Shown here: piece after piece, positions 41,901 to 51,391 of the stretch
Position numbering within the stretch: position 1 is the stretch's first letter
Layout: every line of letters starts with the position of its first letter
DNA from: Gavia stellata
Taxonomy: Eukaryota; Chordata; Aves; Gaviiformes; Gaviidae
Direction: 5' to 3'
NCBI RefSeq assembly: GCF_030936135.1
Contig: NC_082635.1
Location: forward strand, 62,001 to 126,000
Length of the DNA stretch: 64,000 bases
The notes under the pieces: generated by a model
What the model saw: only the letters and a program-made list of their open reading frames with translations
What the model was told of the DNA's origin: nothing
The model's database searches: none
Translations under genes and position numbers: made by a program

Positions 41901-44900
41901 TGATTAATTCGAGGCAGTCGGGCCACAGTATTAGATTTTCCTATGGGCAGCATCATTATCAATTAAAGTCCAAACAAAAGACTCCATCTCTATTTTGAGC
42001 TGCTCAGTTTATTTTATTGTTGTTGACAACGTTGCTAGGAAATATTTCCAATCTCACAAAACGGTGTTTTGTCAGAAGTTTTGTGAGCAGATTTCACAGT
42101 TGAGTTTTCACCAAAGGGCTTTACTTGTTACTGGCTGACTGCAGATGGCAGGGGAAACGCTGGCACAGATTATGGTTTATAGATGTTAGTGCTCCTAAAC
42201 CAGTTACATGAGCACTGTTCCTTTAAATCGTTTAAAGTTACTGTTTGGCTATTGAACCCTTTGAAAGATGGTGCTTATGGGCCAACGCCAAGCACAAGCA
42301 GACTCTGTGACATTAGAGATGTAAGAAAACAGGTAGCGTACTTTCAGCTACAAAAAAATGATTTGACAGAATTGTGTCTAAAAACCACAGTTTCAGCAGG
42401 TTTTATAGGTAATAGGAAGCTAGCGCCTGATGAAACTCTAATGTAAAGGAAGGGTTTTTTTGAGAAAAGACTGATGGGTGGTTATTGTGAAATAACGTAA
42501 CTACATTTCTTAAAGAATTAAAAAAAGGTCAAAAAGCCCCAAAAGAATAGCAAAATAAAAAGTTTTTGCATCCCCGGAGATTTGAGAATCTCTGAGCAGA
42601 CATGTTTTTTGGTTTCTGTATCGCTACTGTGCAACGTCTTTCATGCAAACTAATTATTTAAATCAATGTCTTTGATTGCTGCAAGCTCTGAGTTTGAGAT
42701 GGAATACTTCCACTGAGAGGGTCATAAGCTTCACCCCACTTAAGAATCACAGTGCCAGTCACTTGCATTGTCAAGGATCATACGGCATCCTGAATACGTC
42801 TCGTAAAAAATCTACAATATAGTCAATGCTGCTTAAAATATTGTGTCAAACTAAGTGTTAATGGAGGTGTTTGTTCTGAAGATGCCATTTTCTAAACTGT
42901 AGTCTGAGGGTTCTGGTAGGATGATAAAGCTTTCAGACGATAGATACACTTGCTCCCAATATCTACCCACATGCTTTCTGGCCTTTCCTCCAAGTCCTCG
43001 CCATTCGCCACAGCCTGGCACTAAAGACCTACCTAGTCAAGCTTGTGCTAATTTGTCAAACTGATTGAGTTTAACCACTATTCGATCATTTACAGCATTA
43101 CTGAAATATAGTAAATATGGTATAGGGAAGACTATACTGCAGACGTAAACGTTCTACAGGCATAAGCGAGAAAACATGCAGAGGTTAACTACTGACATGG
43201 CTCTAGGCATATTGCCTACTCACTTGTGAGCTGTCCTTCCTCATTTGTAGAGGGTTCCTTGAAACTTCCTAAATATGCCAAAATAGCTATCTTTCCCAGG
43301 AGACATGTCTGTGAATAACTGCTTAGCCAGTGAAGAATCCTTATCTTCTACCTTATCAAGACTATAACGCTTCTCCTTATCCATGGAGCTGAAAATAGCC
43401 TTGTATTACCAGAAAAGCTGATAGAAATCAAATATATATTCGGTCTTATTCAGCATTTGTACAGGTGATTTGCACAGAAGATCGGAAAGGCCTTCATTTA
43501 GAACCTCCTCTTTTTGATGACAGTGACTATAAAAGTATTTCAGCAATAGCTGGGCACGCTGTAATGCAGCACATGCCATACATAGCTATCCATGGTAATT
43601 AGTCAAATTTCAATACCGAACTCTTCACTGAATAATCCTGACAGTAATGCAATGCAGAAAGTTGTTTGAAAGAAGAAAAGCGAGCATCAAAGGCTGCTGA
43701 ATAAGGCAAATAATATGGACATTAAGCTAGAAAACAGTACTTTGCATAATTTTTGCAATTACACCTCCCTCTCACAGAGGGGCCGACTCCTTAAGACTAG
43801 AAAGATGCTGTCTGTATGCTGTTCCCTTCCTATTGCTGTTGTTTAGTTGGTCTTCTAAACGGTGCCTTCTTCTGCGGAGGCAATTATCTATGACATCCCT
43901 TAATTTTTTGCGTATTTGTGCCCTGAGGTTTGGTGACAGTTTTGTTGATGTCAAGCAATTTTAGACTTCGTGCTACGTAGTTGCCAGCAGTATTCTTCTG
44001 GGAGGCATGTCTGATTTCAAAGCCTTTTAGTGTTGAAAGCAGGCAACTAAATTCTCTGTCTTCTCAGTCTCATCCCTTTGTACGACAAGCAAGAATCTCC
44101 TGCTTAGTTTTGGTGTAACTTGGTGTTTGAACTGAGGGAGGAATGCAGTCCAATCTGAGCCACGGTGTTCTCTTGTCGTTTTTGGCCACTGTGAAATGTG
44201 GCTGAACAGAAGACTGAAAAGTTGATTAGATATTAGTCTGATAACTGGTAACGGTATATGTTTTAGGACGGTGAATGTCAAGGCACAGAGCAAACTGAGT
44301 GGTGCTCTGCGGAGCATGAGCCACACCTGCCAGCTGAGCATTGAGGGCCACGTTCACATGGAGAGTGTGGAAGAATCACCGTCTGCACAATACCAAAAGT
44401 TGTACCTGGAAAAGCCAAGGATCGGTGAATTGCTTTCTGGGGTCCCGGTCCAGCGAGACACACAACCTTGGTGTTTTCTTTGACGCGGTGTCACGTTATA
44501 TAATGACATCGCTGAATGAAATTTGTGGAAGAAAGAAAAAAAGCAAGGAGCACGACGTACTTTGAGGATTCAGTGGTCAGCTGGTATAGGAGATGTATAA
44601 CTGTAAATCAACAATCACGACAAAACGCTTGTTCCATAAAGTAATGCTTGCATGGCAGGGAAGGGATGAGTGTGTTGTTAATGCTTGCAGCTGGGAGACC
44701 TCATTCTGCATTGTCTGCACCCTGAATGAATAACGGTGGCCATGAGGAACTTCAAGGGCTTGTTCTGCTGGTCTGCAGCGGTTGTAAGCTTTGCACGTTT
44801 CCTCCTACGTTAATGTTGGACTAAATTTCTCATTATGTACACGCTAGGAGTTGTTAATGTCGTTTGGATGTCTGAATTTGACGAATCTTTATGTCGTTTT

Positions 44901-46952
44901 CTCTCAAACCCTGTTTTTCCTGCAGTAAAAATCTCGTTAGCCTTAAAAGGCAGCACGTGGCCAGATTCTGTGGAGGTCGTGAAGCTGCTGTTATAAACTA
45001 GGACCGGGGCAAAGGTTATGAGTTGCGGTTTGGGAAATTCAAATTGGACATTAGGGGAAAAACACCTACTCGGAGGGTAGTTTAGGGCTGGAATGGTGCC
45101 TGGAGAGCTCATGGAAGGTTTTTCAAGTTGTTGGCTAGGCAGAAGTGTGGTTGACCTGACCTACTGTTTGTGATAGTACTGCTCTGCGTGGGAAGCTGGG
45201 GTAGAGATCTCTGGGGGTCTCCTCCTTTAGTGTTTCTATGAATCTGTGATGGTGCGTGTACATCGACAAGGGAGTGGTTTTATTTTTTTCATAGTCACGG
45301 AAATTCAGTTGTTATAACTGAAGCGGTAGCAGCCATGTGTGTGGAGAATGTTCTTTTGAAGGTGCAGCTCTTCTCTCTTTCCAGCCTCAGCACTGTATGG
45401 TCCGTAGTCCCACGGATGACTACTTGGAAAAGACTGTATGACAAGTGGTTAGTCTTCTCCAGCACCACCTTTGTGGCCGGGAGAAGGCCATGCTCCTGCC
45501 CACTATAAATAGATGTAGTTTCACTGACTCCTCTGCAACAGCACTACTTTACTCCAGTGAGGAATATCTGAGCCAAACATATGGAGAGCTGGTCTGCAAT
45601 GGGATATTGCGATTCGTATGGTCATGACCGGGGTCTGTGGGAATTTGTAACGTAGCATATAGTTTTTCTTTTGGGATCCTTCTCATTTGTCAGTTTAGGA
45701 CCAATGCTACTTTGCGGTAAAGGAGTATTTGGAATTGACATTAAACAATCTCAATGTCAGGGGTGCATCAAGGTAAGGAAGTCAGTATGTACTGTTATTG
45801 GGCTACAGAAGACACCACTTAGTTGCCAGCGCATACACTTTGCTCTCATTGTTCTTACCGGTCGCCTGATTACGAGACACTGAGCATCCCAGAGCTGTTA
45901 GAAGATGGAAATAAGGTTAATCTGTGGATCAAAGGTTTGCATCTGCCTTTTTTCCTTGAACTTCAAAATGTGCTTCCTGTGGATGTAGAATTACTAAAAT
46001 ACATTTTGAAGTGCTTAATTTTATTCTTTTCTGCCATTTAAGTCCTTAAGTCTGCTCCTTCAGTTATGTTTTTTGAAAGGCTGACCGTATTCCATTCTGC
46101 GTAGGGCATGTTATGCCCTTTTATGCTGAAACTGTGGAAATTTAAGATAACGCAGATCAAAACAATGGATCAAGTGGGACTTCTCCTCTGGCCATTGGTA
46201 AGCGTGTGCACTCTAGTCCGTGTTTGTTTGAAACGGCCAAGGTAAAGACACTGTCGTTGCTAAAATCTGTATCTTCCATCCCTACCGAGTAACCTAGGGA
46301 ATGCTAGCTTTTTGCTGCTTGTTCCGGTTGCCGTGTGCATCTTCTGCTCTGTTAGTTTCCTTACAGTGGCACTGATAGTCGTAAGAGTTCTCCTTAGGCT
46401 CGGTCAACTTGGATGCTTACGGTACTCATTTTCTCTTCCAGGATGATTCCAGCTGCTAGTAAATCCTTCTTCTTGACTGATCTGGTTGCAGGACGTGAGT
46501 ACGACCTCTGTGTTCTTGCTGTTTATGACGATGGATTGACATCTTTGACAGCAACCAGAGTGATCGGATGTGTGCAGTTCACAACCCAGGAAGAATACAA
46601 ACAGTGTCGGTCCCTCCACGCGCAGTTTCTTGGAGGAACCATGATCATCATTATTGGGGGTATCATTGTGGCTTCAGTTCTTGTTTTCATCTTCATCCTC
46701 CTCATGAAATATAAAGTCTACAACAACCACCACAAAAATAAAACTACTAAAGTTAATAATGTCTGCTCTCAAACCAATGGAAGCCAAAGTGGCTCGATGG
46801 CTCGATCCACTTCTAAACTTGCAGAGAGGCGGGAAAGTTTGCACCAGGAATGCTCGGGCTCTTCCATCAAAGGAAAAACTGTTGTAGATTTGGATTGTGA
46901 AAAAGTGACTCCAACCAACACAACCTTTTTAACAACTGATGCGTTATCTTAA
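34587..46952 (+). CDS. LRFN1-like gene, joined coding sequence (2 exons, 628 aa)
   Basis: join(34587..35962, 46442..46952): 1,887 bases, in frame, TAA stop. The junction recreates the family's LVYR-MIP sequence inside the FN3 domain, which confirms the splice. The predicted protein has a signal peptide, LRR array, Ig, FN3, one transmembrane helix at about 525-547 and a short 81-residue cytoplasmic tail. Known LRFN1, 2 and 4 have much longer tails ending in a PDZ-binding STV motif. Here the tail ends in DALS, so direct PSD-95 binding is not expected (as for LRFN3/5). The symbol is tentative: the ectodomain and the juxtamembrane VCSQTNG motif favour LRFN1 or an LRFN1-like paralogue over LRFN2 or LRFN5. 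A phylogeny would decide. Confidence 0.88.
35963..46441 (+). other. intron of the LRFN1-like gene
   Basis: A 10.5 kb intron with donor GTAATG at 35,963 and acceptor 'cttccag' ending at 46,441. It interrupts the Arg459 codon after two bases, the position where I expect the FN3-splitting intron of this family. Inside I see AT-rich unique sequence, no nested gene and no well-preserved repeat. A weak CR1-like tail ('gtttctatgaatctgtgatgg') lies at about 45,231-45,251. Confidence 0.85.
46442..46952 (+). CDS. LRFN1-like gene, coding exon 2 (end of FN3, TM, tail)
   Basis: Encodes residues 459-628. It completes the FN3 domain ([12 protein letters not shown] at 479-490; GCVQFTT at 501-507). The near-invariant LRFN transmembrane segment follows ([19 protein letters not shown] starting at 521, helix to about 547) with a basic stop-transfer KYK. 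The cytoplasmic tail contains NNVCSQTNG, the family's juxtamembrane block, then a Ser/Thr-rich stretch and a terminal DALS followed by TAA. There is no C-terminal PDZ ligand. The acceptor is at 46,441. Reading in frame upstream of it would give an unrelated peptide, so the ATG at 46,413 is not a start. Confidence 0.92.
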
Positions 46953-49060
46953 TGGCCATTTGATGGAACAGGACACACCAAGGTGGTATTGCTTGAAACA
47001 TTTTAATGCGAGTGGTTGTATTTTAAGCTTCACTACTATTGTCTATTTTTAAGATCAGATGGTTTAAAAAATATTTTTTTAATCTGTATACAGTTCTTGC
47101 ATTCTTAACTATTTTGTTTCAATATATTAAATCTAAGTGTGTGATTTACAAGATTTTTTTACTGGTTCTTTTATAGCATACACCTCTGGTACCAAGGCAG
47201 CAGCATAGCTAAATTCTACTAGGTTTGTCTTTCGTGAAATGCACTATTTTTTCATTTGGTTACCAACCAGCAGCAAAATTGTACTCTCAGGATCCTCAGA
47301 CTTCCTTTCTCACAGCAGAGTCACTTAGCAGCTTAAGCTACTCATCTCTTCAAGGAATGATTTGCTATAAAAAGTTACTAGCTTCTCAATACTGAGTTAT
47401 TTTTTGCCATTAGGTATCTTGTATGCATACTGCTCACAAAAGAAGTAAAATTAATAGAGGTTCCCCACAGGAAGGAAAAAAAAGGATACTCTTAAAAAAA
47501 AAGGGAAAGAAAATTGAAAGTACTTTAAGTACTTTAGCATATTCTCTCAATTATTCAGTGGCACAGAAATACGAACTGGTATTGTTTGCCTTGTAACAGC
47601 TGTTATCTGTTGAGACTGTGCCTTTGAGAAACCTCCTCTTGTTCTCGGTACTCAGATTTACCTTTGGGCAGGAAGACCTGGTTTTGTTCTTTCTAAACTG
47701 TAGAACTTCACAAACCGGTTGAAATTAGATGTGTTTCACTGTGCACGTTTTTGCTATGCTGAAAACCACGCCGTAGTCTCCCCCTCTGAAAGCGTACTGC
47801 TGAAGGTATTTTTTTTCTTTTTTTATTGATAAATTTGTTGCTTGAGGACCCACAGATTAAAGCTTCCGTGTCCTGAGGCACATTGCACTATCTCACTGTG
47901 ACACGGCATCTTCAGATGGCTTTTGTATCAGTCTCTTATTTCTGTAATGCTGCATGAAGTGTAATGTAAGTGGCTGACAGATGAATGATGCGAATGTGTC
48001 TGGTCAAGTCATTTTAACGCACCATATTGAATAATGAAATGTTCCTTTTCTTCCAAGGGATACTGTCAGATCAAGATGGGCCCAAAGTTTAGGTTTTGAA
48101 GTAACTTTTACGAAGCCTACGAGGAGCTGGTGACCTCAACTAAGCAAAATGTCCCCTCTGCCATCCTCATTGGTTGGTGATTTTTTGTGTGTGGCTTTGA
48201 TACTTGGCTTCAAAAGCAAAACAGGCGAAAACATGAATACCTTTTATTTATTAAACCTCAAGAAATGGAATGTGAAAGCAATTGACAGGAGAGGCTTGCA
48301 AGCTGAGTGACTGGCTTGTGTCTTTTAAGGTGACTGTGTCACAACTTAGCAATTAACAGAAAGAAAAGTATTTTTCCTAAGCTTGTCCCTTTAACAGGCT
48401 CAAAATATTTCTTCTCTTTGGATATGAAAGAATGGACCAAGAAAAGTTACCTGGCAGACAGCCCAAAGCTGTTTAACTACACAGCAATTAAGTACTGTAT
48501 TTTAATAGAGTTAATCTTATTAACTGCCGAGGCATTTTTTGATGTTTCTGTGATGCAGAGATTTGCTGAGGCCTCTGTTCTGTTTTGATTCTCAAACATA
48601 AATGGAGGAAAAAAGTAATTTGAGGGATTCTGTTATCAGGTATATTTGTGACAGTGAGGTAAGCCTATGCAGCTACATTCATGTTAGTTTTCTTAAAAAA
48701 AAAAAAAAAAAAAAGCTGTATGTGCAACTGTGCAAATGGGTGCTTCTTGATATGTAGATGATGGTGACGGTGCCTGTGCTTTCCAGGATTTTTCTCTGGC
48801 TTCTGTTTGCCTTCCAGGGACGCCGACTCATCACTGGCACTCCTAAGGTGCAACCACCTGAACCTGCCTATGGTCACTGATTTGAAATGCTCTTGTAATC
48901 CCCACCTCTTCCAGAGAGCAAATTCATTCATCTTTGGCCAGACACAAAAGTCAATGCTGGAATTTGAACATGGTTTTCTTAATTACTGCAGCCTGATTGC
49001 TATGAGTATCATGAGTGGCTCAACCCACCTGTACATTAAATCTGTTTATTGGTAATATCC
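46953..49060 (+). other. 3'UTR and downstream of the LRFN1-like gene
   Basis: AT-rich sequence after the stop. A possible poly(A) signal ATTAAA lies at 47,126-47,131 with T/G-rich sequence beyond it. A second ATTAAA at 49,035-49,040 is followed by TCTGTTTATT, so a long 3'UTR of about 2.1 kb is also possible. There is a 20-base poly-A run at 48,695-48,714. Open frames here (for example 48,807-49,055) have no recognisable domain. Confidence 0.5.
47126..47131 (+). terminator. candidate poly(A) signal ATTAAA (LRFN1-like)
   Basis: The common variant hexamer 174 bases after the stop codon, with U/GU-rich sequence 10-40 bases downstream. Unverified without transcript ends. Confidence 0.4.
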
Positions 49061-49871
49061 TGCCATTTTCTGCCAGTAGCAATTTCTGTCATGCCTTTTG
49101 ATTTGGTTCCTACTTGTTAAATATGAAAATGCCGCATTGCTGAGCAGCATCAGGTGGGGTTCAGGGACTGTAGCTGCAAATGCTCTATTCTGACGCTTCA
49201 TAGCGTGTATGTACCTGACATGGGTATCATAGCAGCCTAGCCTACCTCTTCTGTTCGCCCTTGGACCACAGGCAGAGACGGCATGTTAGTCCGTTCTGTA
49301 ACTGCTGTTCTGTCTTGTTCGCAGGTTGTCCATCTTATCGTTATGGGAAGAGTGTCAAAGCAGCGTGAGCCGTGCTAGCATCATCCTTGCCTGCACGCAA
49401 TAGCAGGGACAACCTAGATGTCAGCATTTCTGCCTTAGAAATGGAGTGGGGGTTTGGTGTGTTTCTCCAGGTTATTTTAAGAGGTTGAGGTTATTGGAGA
49501 AGACCTCTTAACTCCTCATGTCTCTGTAACAGAAGCATAAAAATGTGGAAAGCAGCAGAAAGCTGCTTGTGAAGCAATCACTCCTTCAGAAAGATTATGA
49601 CGGGAAAAAATGGGGGAATTGCCCCAAAAGAATGTCATAACCAGTGCTGCAAAGGACAACCTTACGTGTGAGGGGGGGAGATGGCGGAGCAGTAGCTGAC
49701 GGGGGAGGACACAGTGAAGGCCATGCTCCTTCTCACCGGCCCTCATTCCTGCTGCCTCTCCTCCCTGTTGTCTTTCGGAGCATTGGCCTCTCCTGGTGAA
49801 CGCGTCTGAAGCCTGGAGGAACCTCGCTTTTCTGCAGGAGACCAGGGCCTGCCCCTCAGGGCCTGCTGTAC

Positions 49872-49954
49872 CTGGGCCGCTTTTGTGGTGGAGGAACGCC
49901 GCTCTCCACAGCAGACAACAGCCCGTCCCTCGCTCTGTGCTCCAGGACTGCCAT
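49872..49954 (-). other. possible divergent first coding exon (minus), unrecognised
   Basis: An ATG at 49,954 within a YY1-like AAGATGGC context is followed by 27 codons (starts MAVLEHRARDGLL) up to a plausible donor CCCAG|GTACAG at 49,872. I do not recognise the peptide, and downstream minus-strand sequence runs into the convergent LRFN1-like 3' region. It could be a chance frame or the start of an antisense transcript. Confidence 0.2.
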
Positions 49955-50079
49955 CTTCCCCCGTGAGGAGGCCGGCGCCACCAGTGCGGCTTCTGGGCTT
50001 GTCAGGGCAGCAGGGGTCTAAGGGGGGGGCGGGAAATGGCGGGCGCTGTCCGCCAGGCGCTGTGGCGCGGAGCTCTCTG

Positions 50080-50412
50080 CTGCCGCTGTCACCCGCCACA
50101 GGCAGAGCGCATGCGCACTGCGGCCGCCGCGCTCCCTCAGGAAGCCCAGCCCCGCCGCCCGCCACCCTCCGCAGGCAGAGCGCATGCGCACTGCGCCGCC
50201 GCGCTCCCTCAGGAAGCCCAGCCCCGCCGCCCGCCACCCGCCGCAGGCAGAGCGCATGCGCACTGCGCCGCCGCGCTCCCTCAGGGAGCCCAGCGCCGCC
50301 GCCCGCCACCCTCCGCAGGCAGAGCGCATGCGCACTGCGGCCGCCGCGCTCCCTCAGGGAGCCCAGCGCCGCCGCCCGCCACCCGCCTCAGGCCGAGCGC
50401 ATGCGCACTGCA
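50080..50412. repeat. 72/73-bp tandem repeat carrying NRF1-like sites
   Basis: Four to five near-identical units spaced 73, 72, 72 and 73 bases apart. Each contains 'gcaggcagagcgcatgcgca' and then blocks like 'gccgcgctccctcaggaag', 'cccagccccgccgc' and 'ccgccaccc'. A sixth NRF1-like site at 50,450 follows after a shorter, 53-base step. Because most steps are multiples of three, all frames stay open across the array, producing spurious proteins of up to 240 residues on both strands. Confidence 0.93.
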
Positions 50413-50509
50413 CTGCGCGGGAACTCCAGCGCACTGCTGCCATCGCTGAGCGCATGCGCGCTCGGGCCTGCGCGGCGCAGCCGCCGCGGCTCCCTGCTGC
50501 CGCTGGGCC

Positions 50510-50591
50510 ATGGCCCTGTGGTACCGCCGGGGCGGAGGAGGCCTGGGCCGGTGTGGGCGGGCTGTGCCCCGGCCTCTGCGGGGGCTTCGGG
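50510..50591 (+). other. possible first coding exon with mitochondrial-presequence character
   Basis: The ATG at 50,510 lies just after the NRF1-site array. The first 28 residues (start MALWYRRGGGGLGRC) contain many Arg and no acidic residues, as mitochondrial targeting peptides do. A possible donor GGG|GTGAAG lies at 50,591. I cannot find a second exon before the convergent MROH gene begins at 51.34 kb, and I do not recognise the protein. This may be the orphan 5' end of a gene whose remainder is lost or misassembled, or chance. Confidence 0.25.
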
Positions 50592-50829
50592 GTGAAGCGG
50601 GGAGGATGGCAGCCAGCAGGATACAAGGCTGCAGTCCTGGGCACGCCGGGGGCTGTAGTCTTCCAGCACGGCGCTGCTGGGCCTCCTTGCACCCTCCCTT
50701 TGAGCCTCAGGAACCGTTCCTCGGCCCTCACTGTGCACAAAAGCCCACCGTTGGCCTTTACGGGGGCCCAGTGGTGGGCTCTGGGGCACACACCAACCAC
50801 AGGGCTCCACCATTTGCCCTGTAGCTGTC

Positions 50830-51165
50830 TTAGGAATGCTCTAGTCCACCCAGGACCACCCAGAGGCCTTCATTACACCCCAGACACCTCTGCGGGACCT
50901 CTAGCACCCTAAGAAACCCCACTAGACTGGGGGCCGGGCCCCCTAGACTCTACAATACCACTTTAGTCCCCTCAGCATTCCTCCATCGGTGTTTGTTATG
51001 CCCCGGAGCCTTCTGCTGCTCATCTAGCCATCTTAGGACCCCTCTAGTCCCCCAAGGAGCCCTTCTGCGGCAATCATGGTGACCGAGGCACTCTGTTTGT
51101 CCTCTAGTCCCTCCAGGAACCCTGCAGTTGCCCTCTAGCCCCCTTAGCACCTCTGTACTCTGCTT
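50830..51165. repeat. degenerate CTCTAG-type minisatellite
   Basis: Diverged copies of a motif like 'ctctagtcccccaaggagcc' recur irregularly at about 50,839, 50,898, 51,023, 51,041, 51,102 and 51,132. The sequence is otherwise non-coding, between the CpG island and the 3' end of MROH. Confidence 0.6.
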
Positions 51166-51341
51166 GGAAACCCTCCTGAGTCCTTCATGGGGCGGGGAAG
51201 TGGCAATGCAACAGTGGCAGATGCTGGGGCCTCGCTGGGAAGCCCAGAGACCATGGGGTGGCCAGAGCTGGAACAACCCTTTTTGTGCCCTTTCCTCGCT
51301 GTGTGGCAGATACACATCTGAAGGACAACGTGTGTTTCGGC

Positions 51342-51347
51342 TTTATT
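51342..51347 (-). terminator. poly(A) signal AATAAA of the MROH gene
   Basis: A canonical AATAAA on the minus strand (tttatt on plus), 45 bases beyond the TAA stop at 51,392-51,394. It defines a very short 3'UTR. Confidence 0.8.
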
Positions 51348-51391
51348 AAACATGAGCCATCTTCCTGAGAAGAGCTGCACCTCTGCCTGGC

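Larger units (their letters stand above)
49640..50700. promoter_or_regulatory. CpG island with NRF1-, YY1-, E2F- and ZNF143-like motifs
   Basis: An abrupt GC- and CpG-rich region. Motifs read directly: GCGCATGCGC, the core of the NRF1 palindrome, six times (starts 50107, 50180, 50252, 50324, 50397, 50450); AGATGGCGG at 49,680 and AAGATGGC on the minus strand at about 49,949-49,956 (YY1-like); GCGGGAAATGGCGGG near 50,028-50,042 (E2F/YY1-like); and ACTACAGCCCCCGGCGTGC on the minus strand at 50,641-50,659 (ZNF143/Staf-like). This combination is typical of TATA-less housekeeping promoters, often bidirectional. Candidate start codons lie at 50,510 (+) and 49,954 (-), but I recognise neither product. 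Confidence 0.6.

Noticed and set aside
43772-43954. Arg/Lys-rich minus-strand frame inside the LRFN1-like intron
   Set aside because: Short (60 codons), no flanking splice signals I trust, no recognised domain. Treated as chance.
46413-46442. ATG at 46,413 as start of a separate 179-residue gene
   Set aside because: The first ten codons are intronic. The exon begins at the acceptor at 46,442 and continues the LRFN1-like FN3 domain.
48665-49055. Frames near the poly-A run at 48.7 kb as a processed pseudogene
   Set aside because: A poly-A run is present, but the adjacent sequence does not translate to any protein I recognise in either direction.
49743-50912. Long overlapping open frames (up to 242 codons) on both strands across the CpG island
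   Set aside because: The 72/73-bp repeat and lack of A/T keep all frames open. The proteins are repeats of the same peptide in several frames with no domain.
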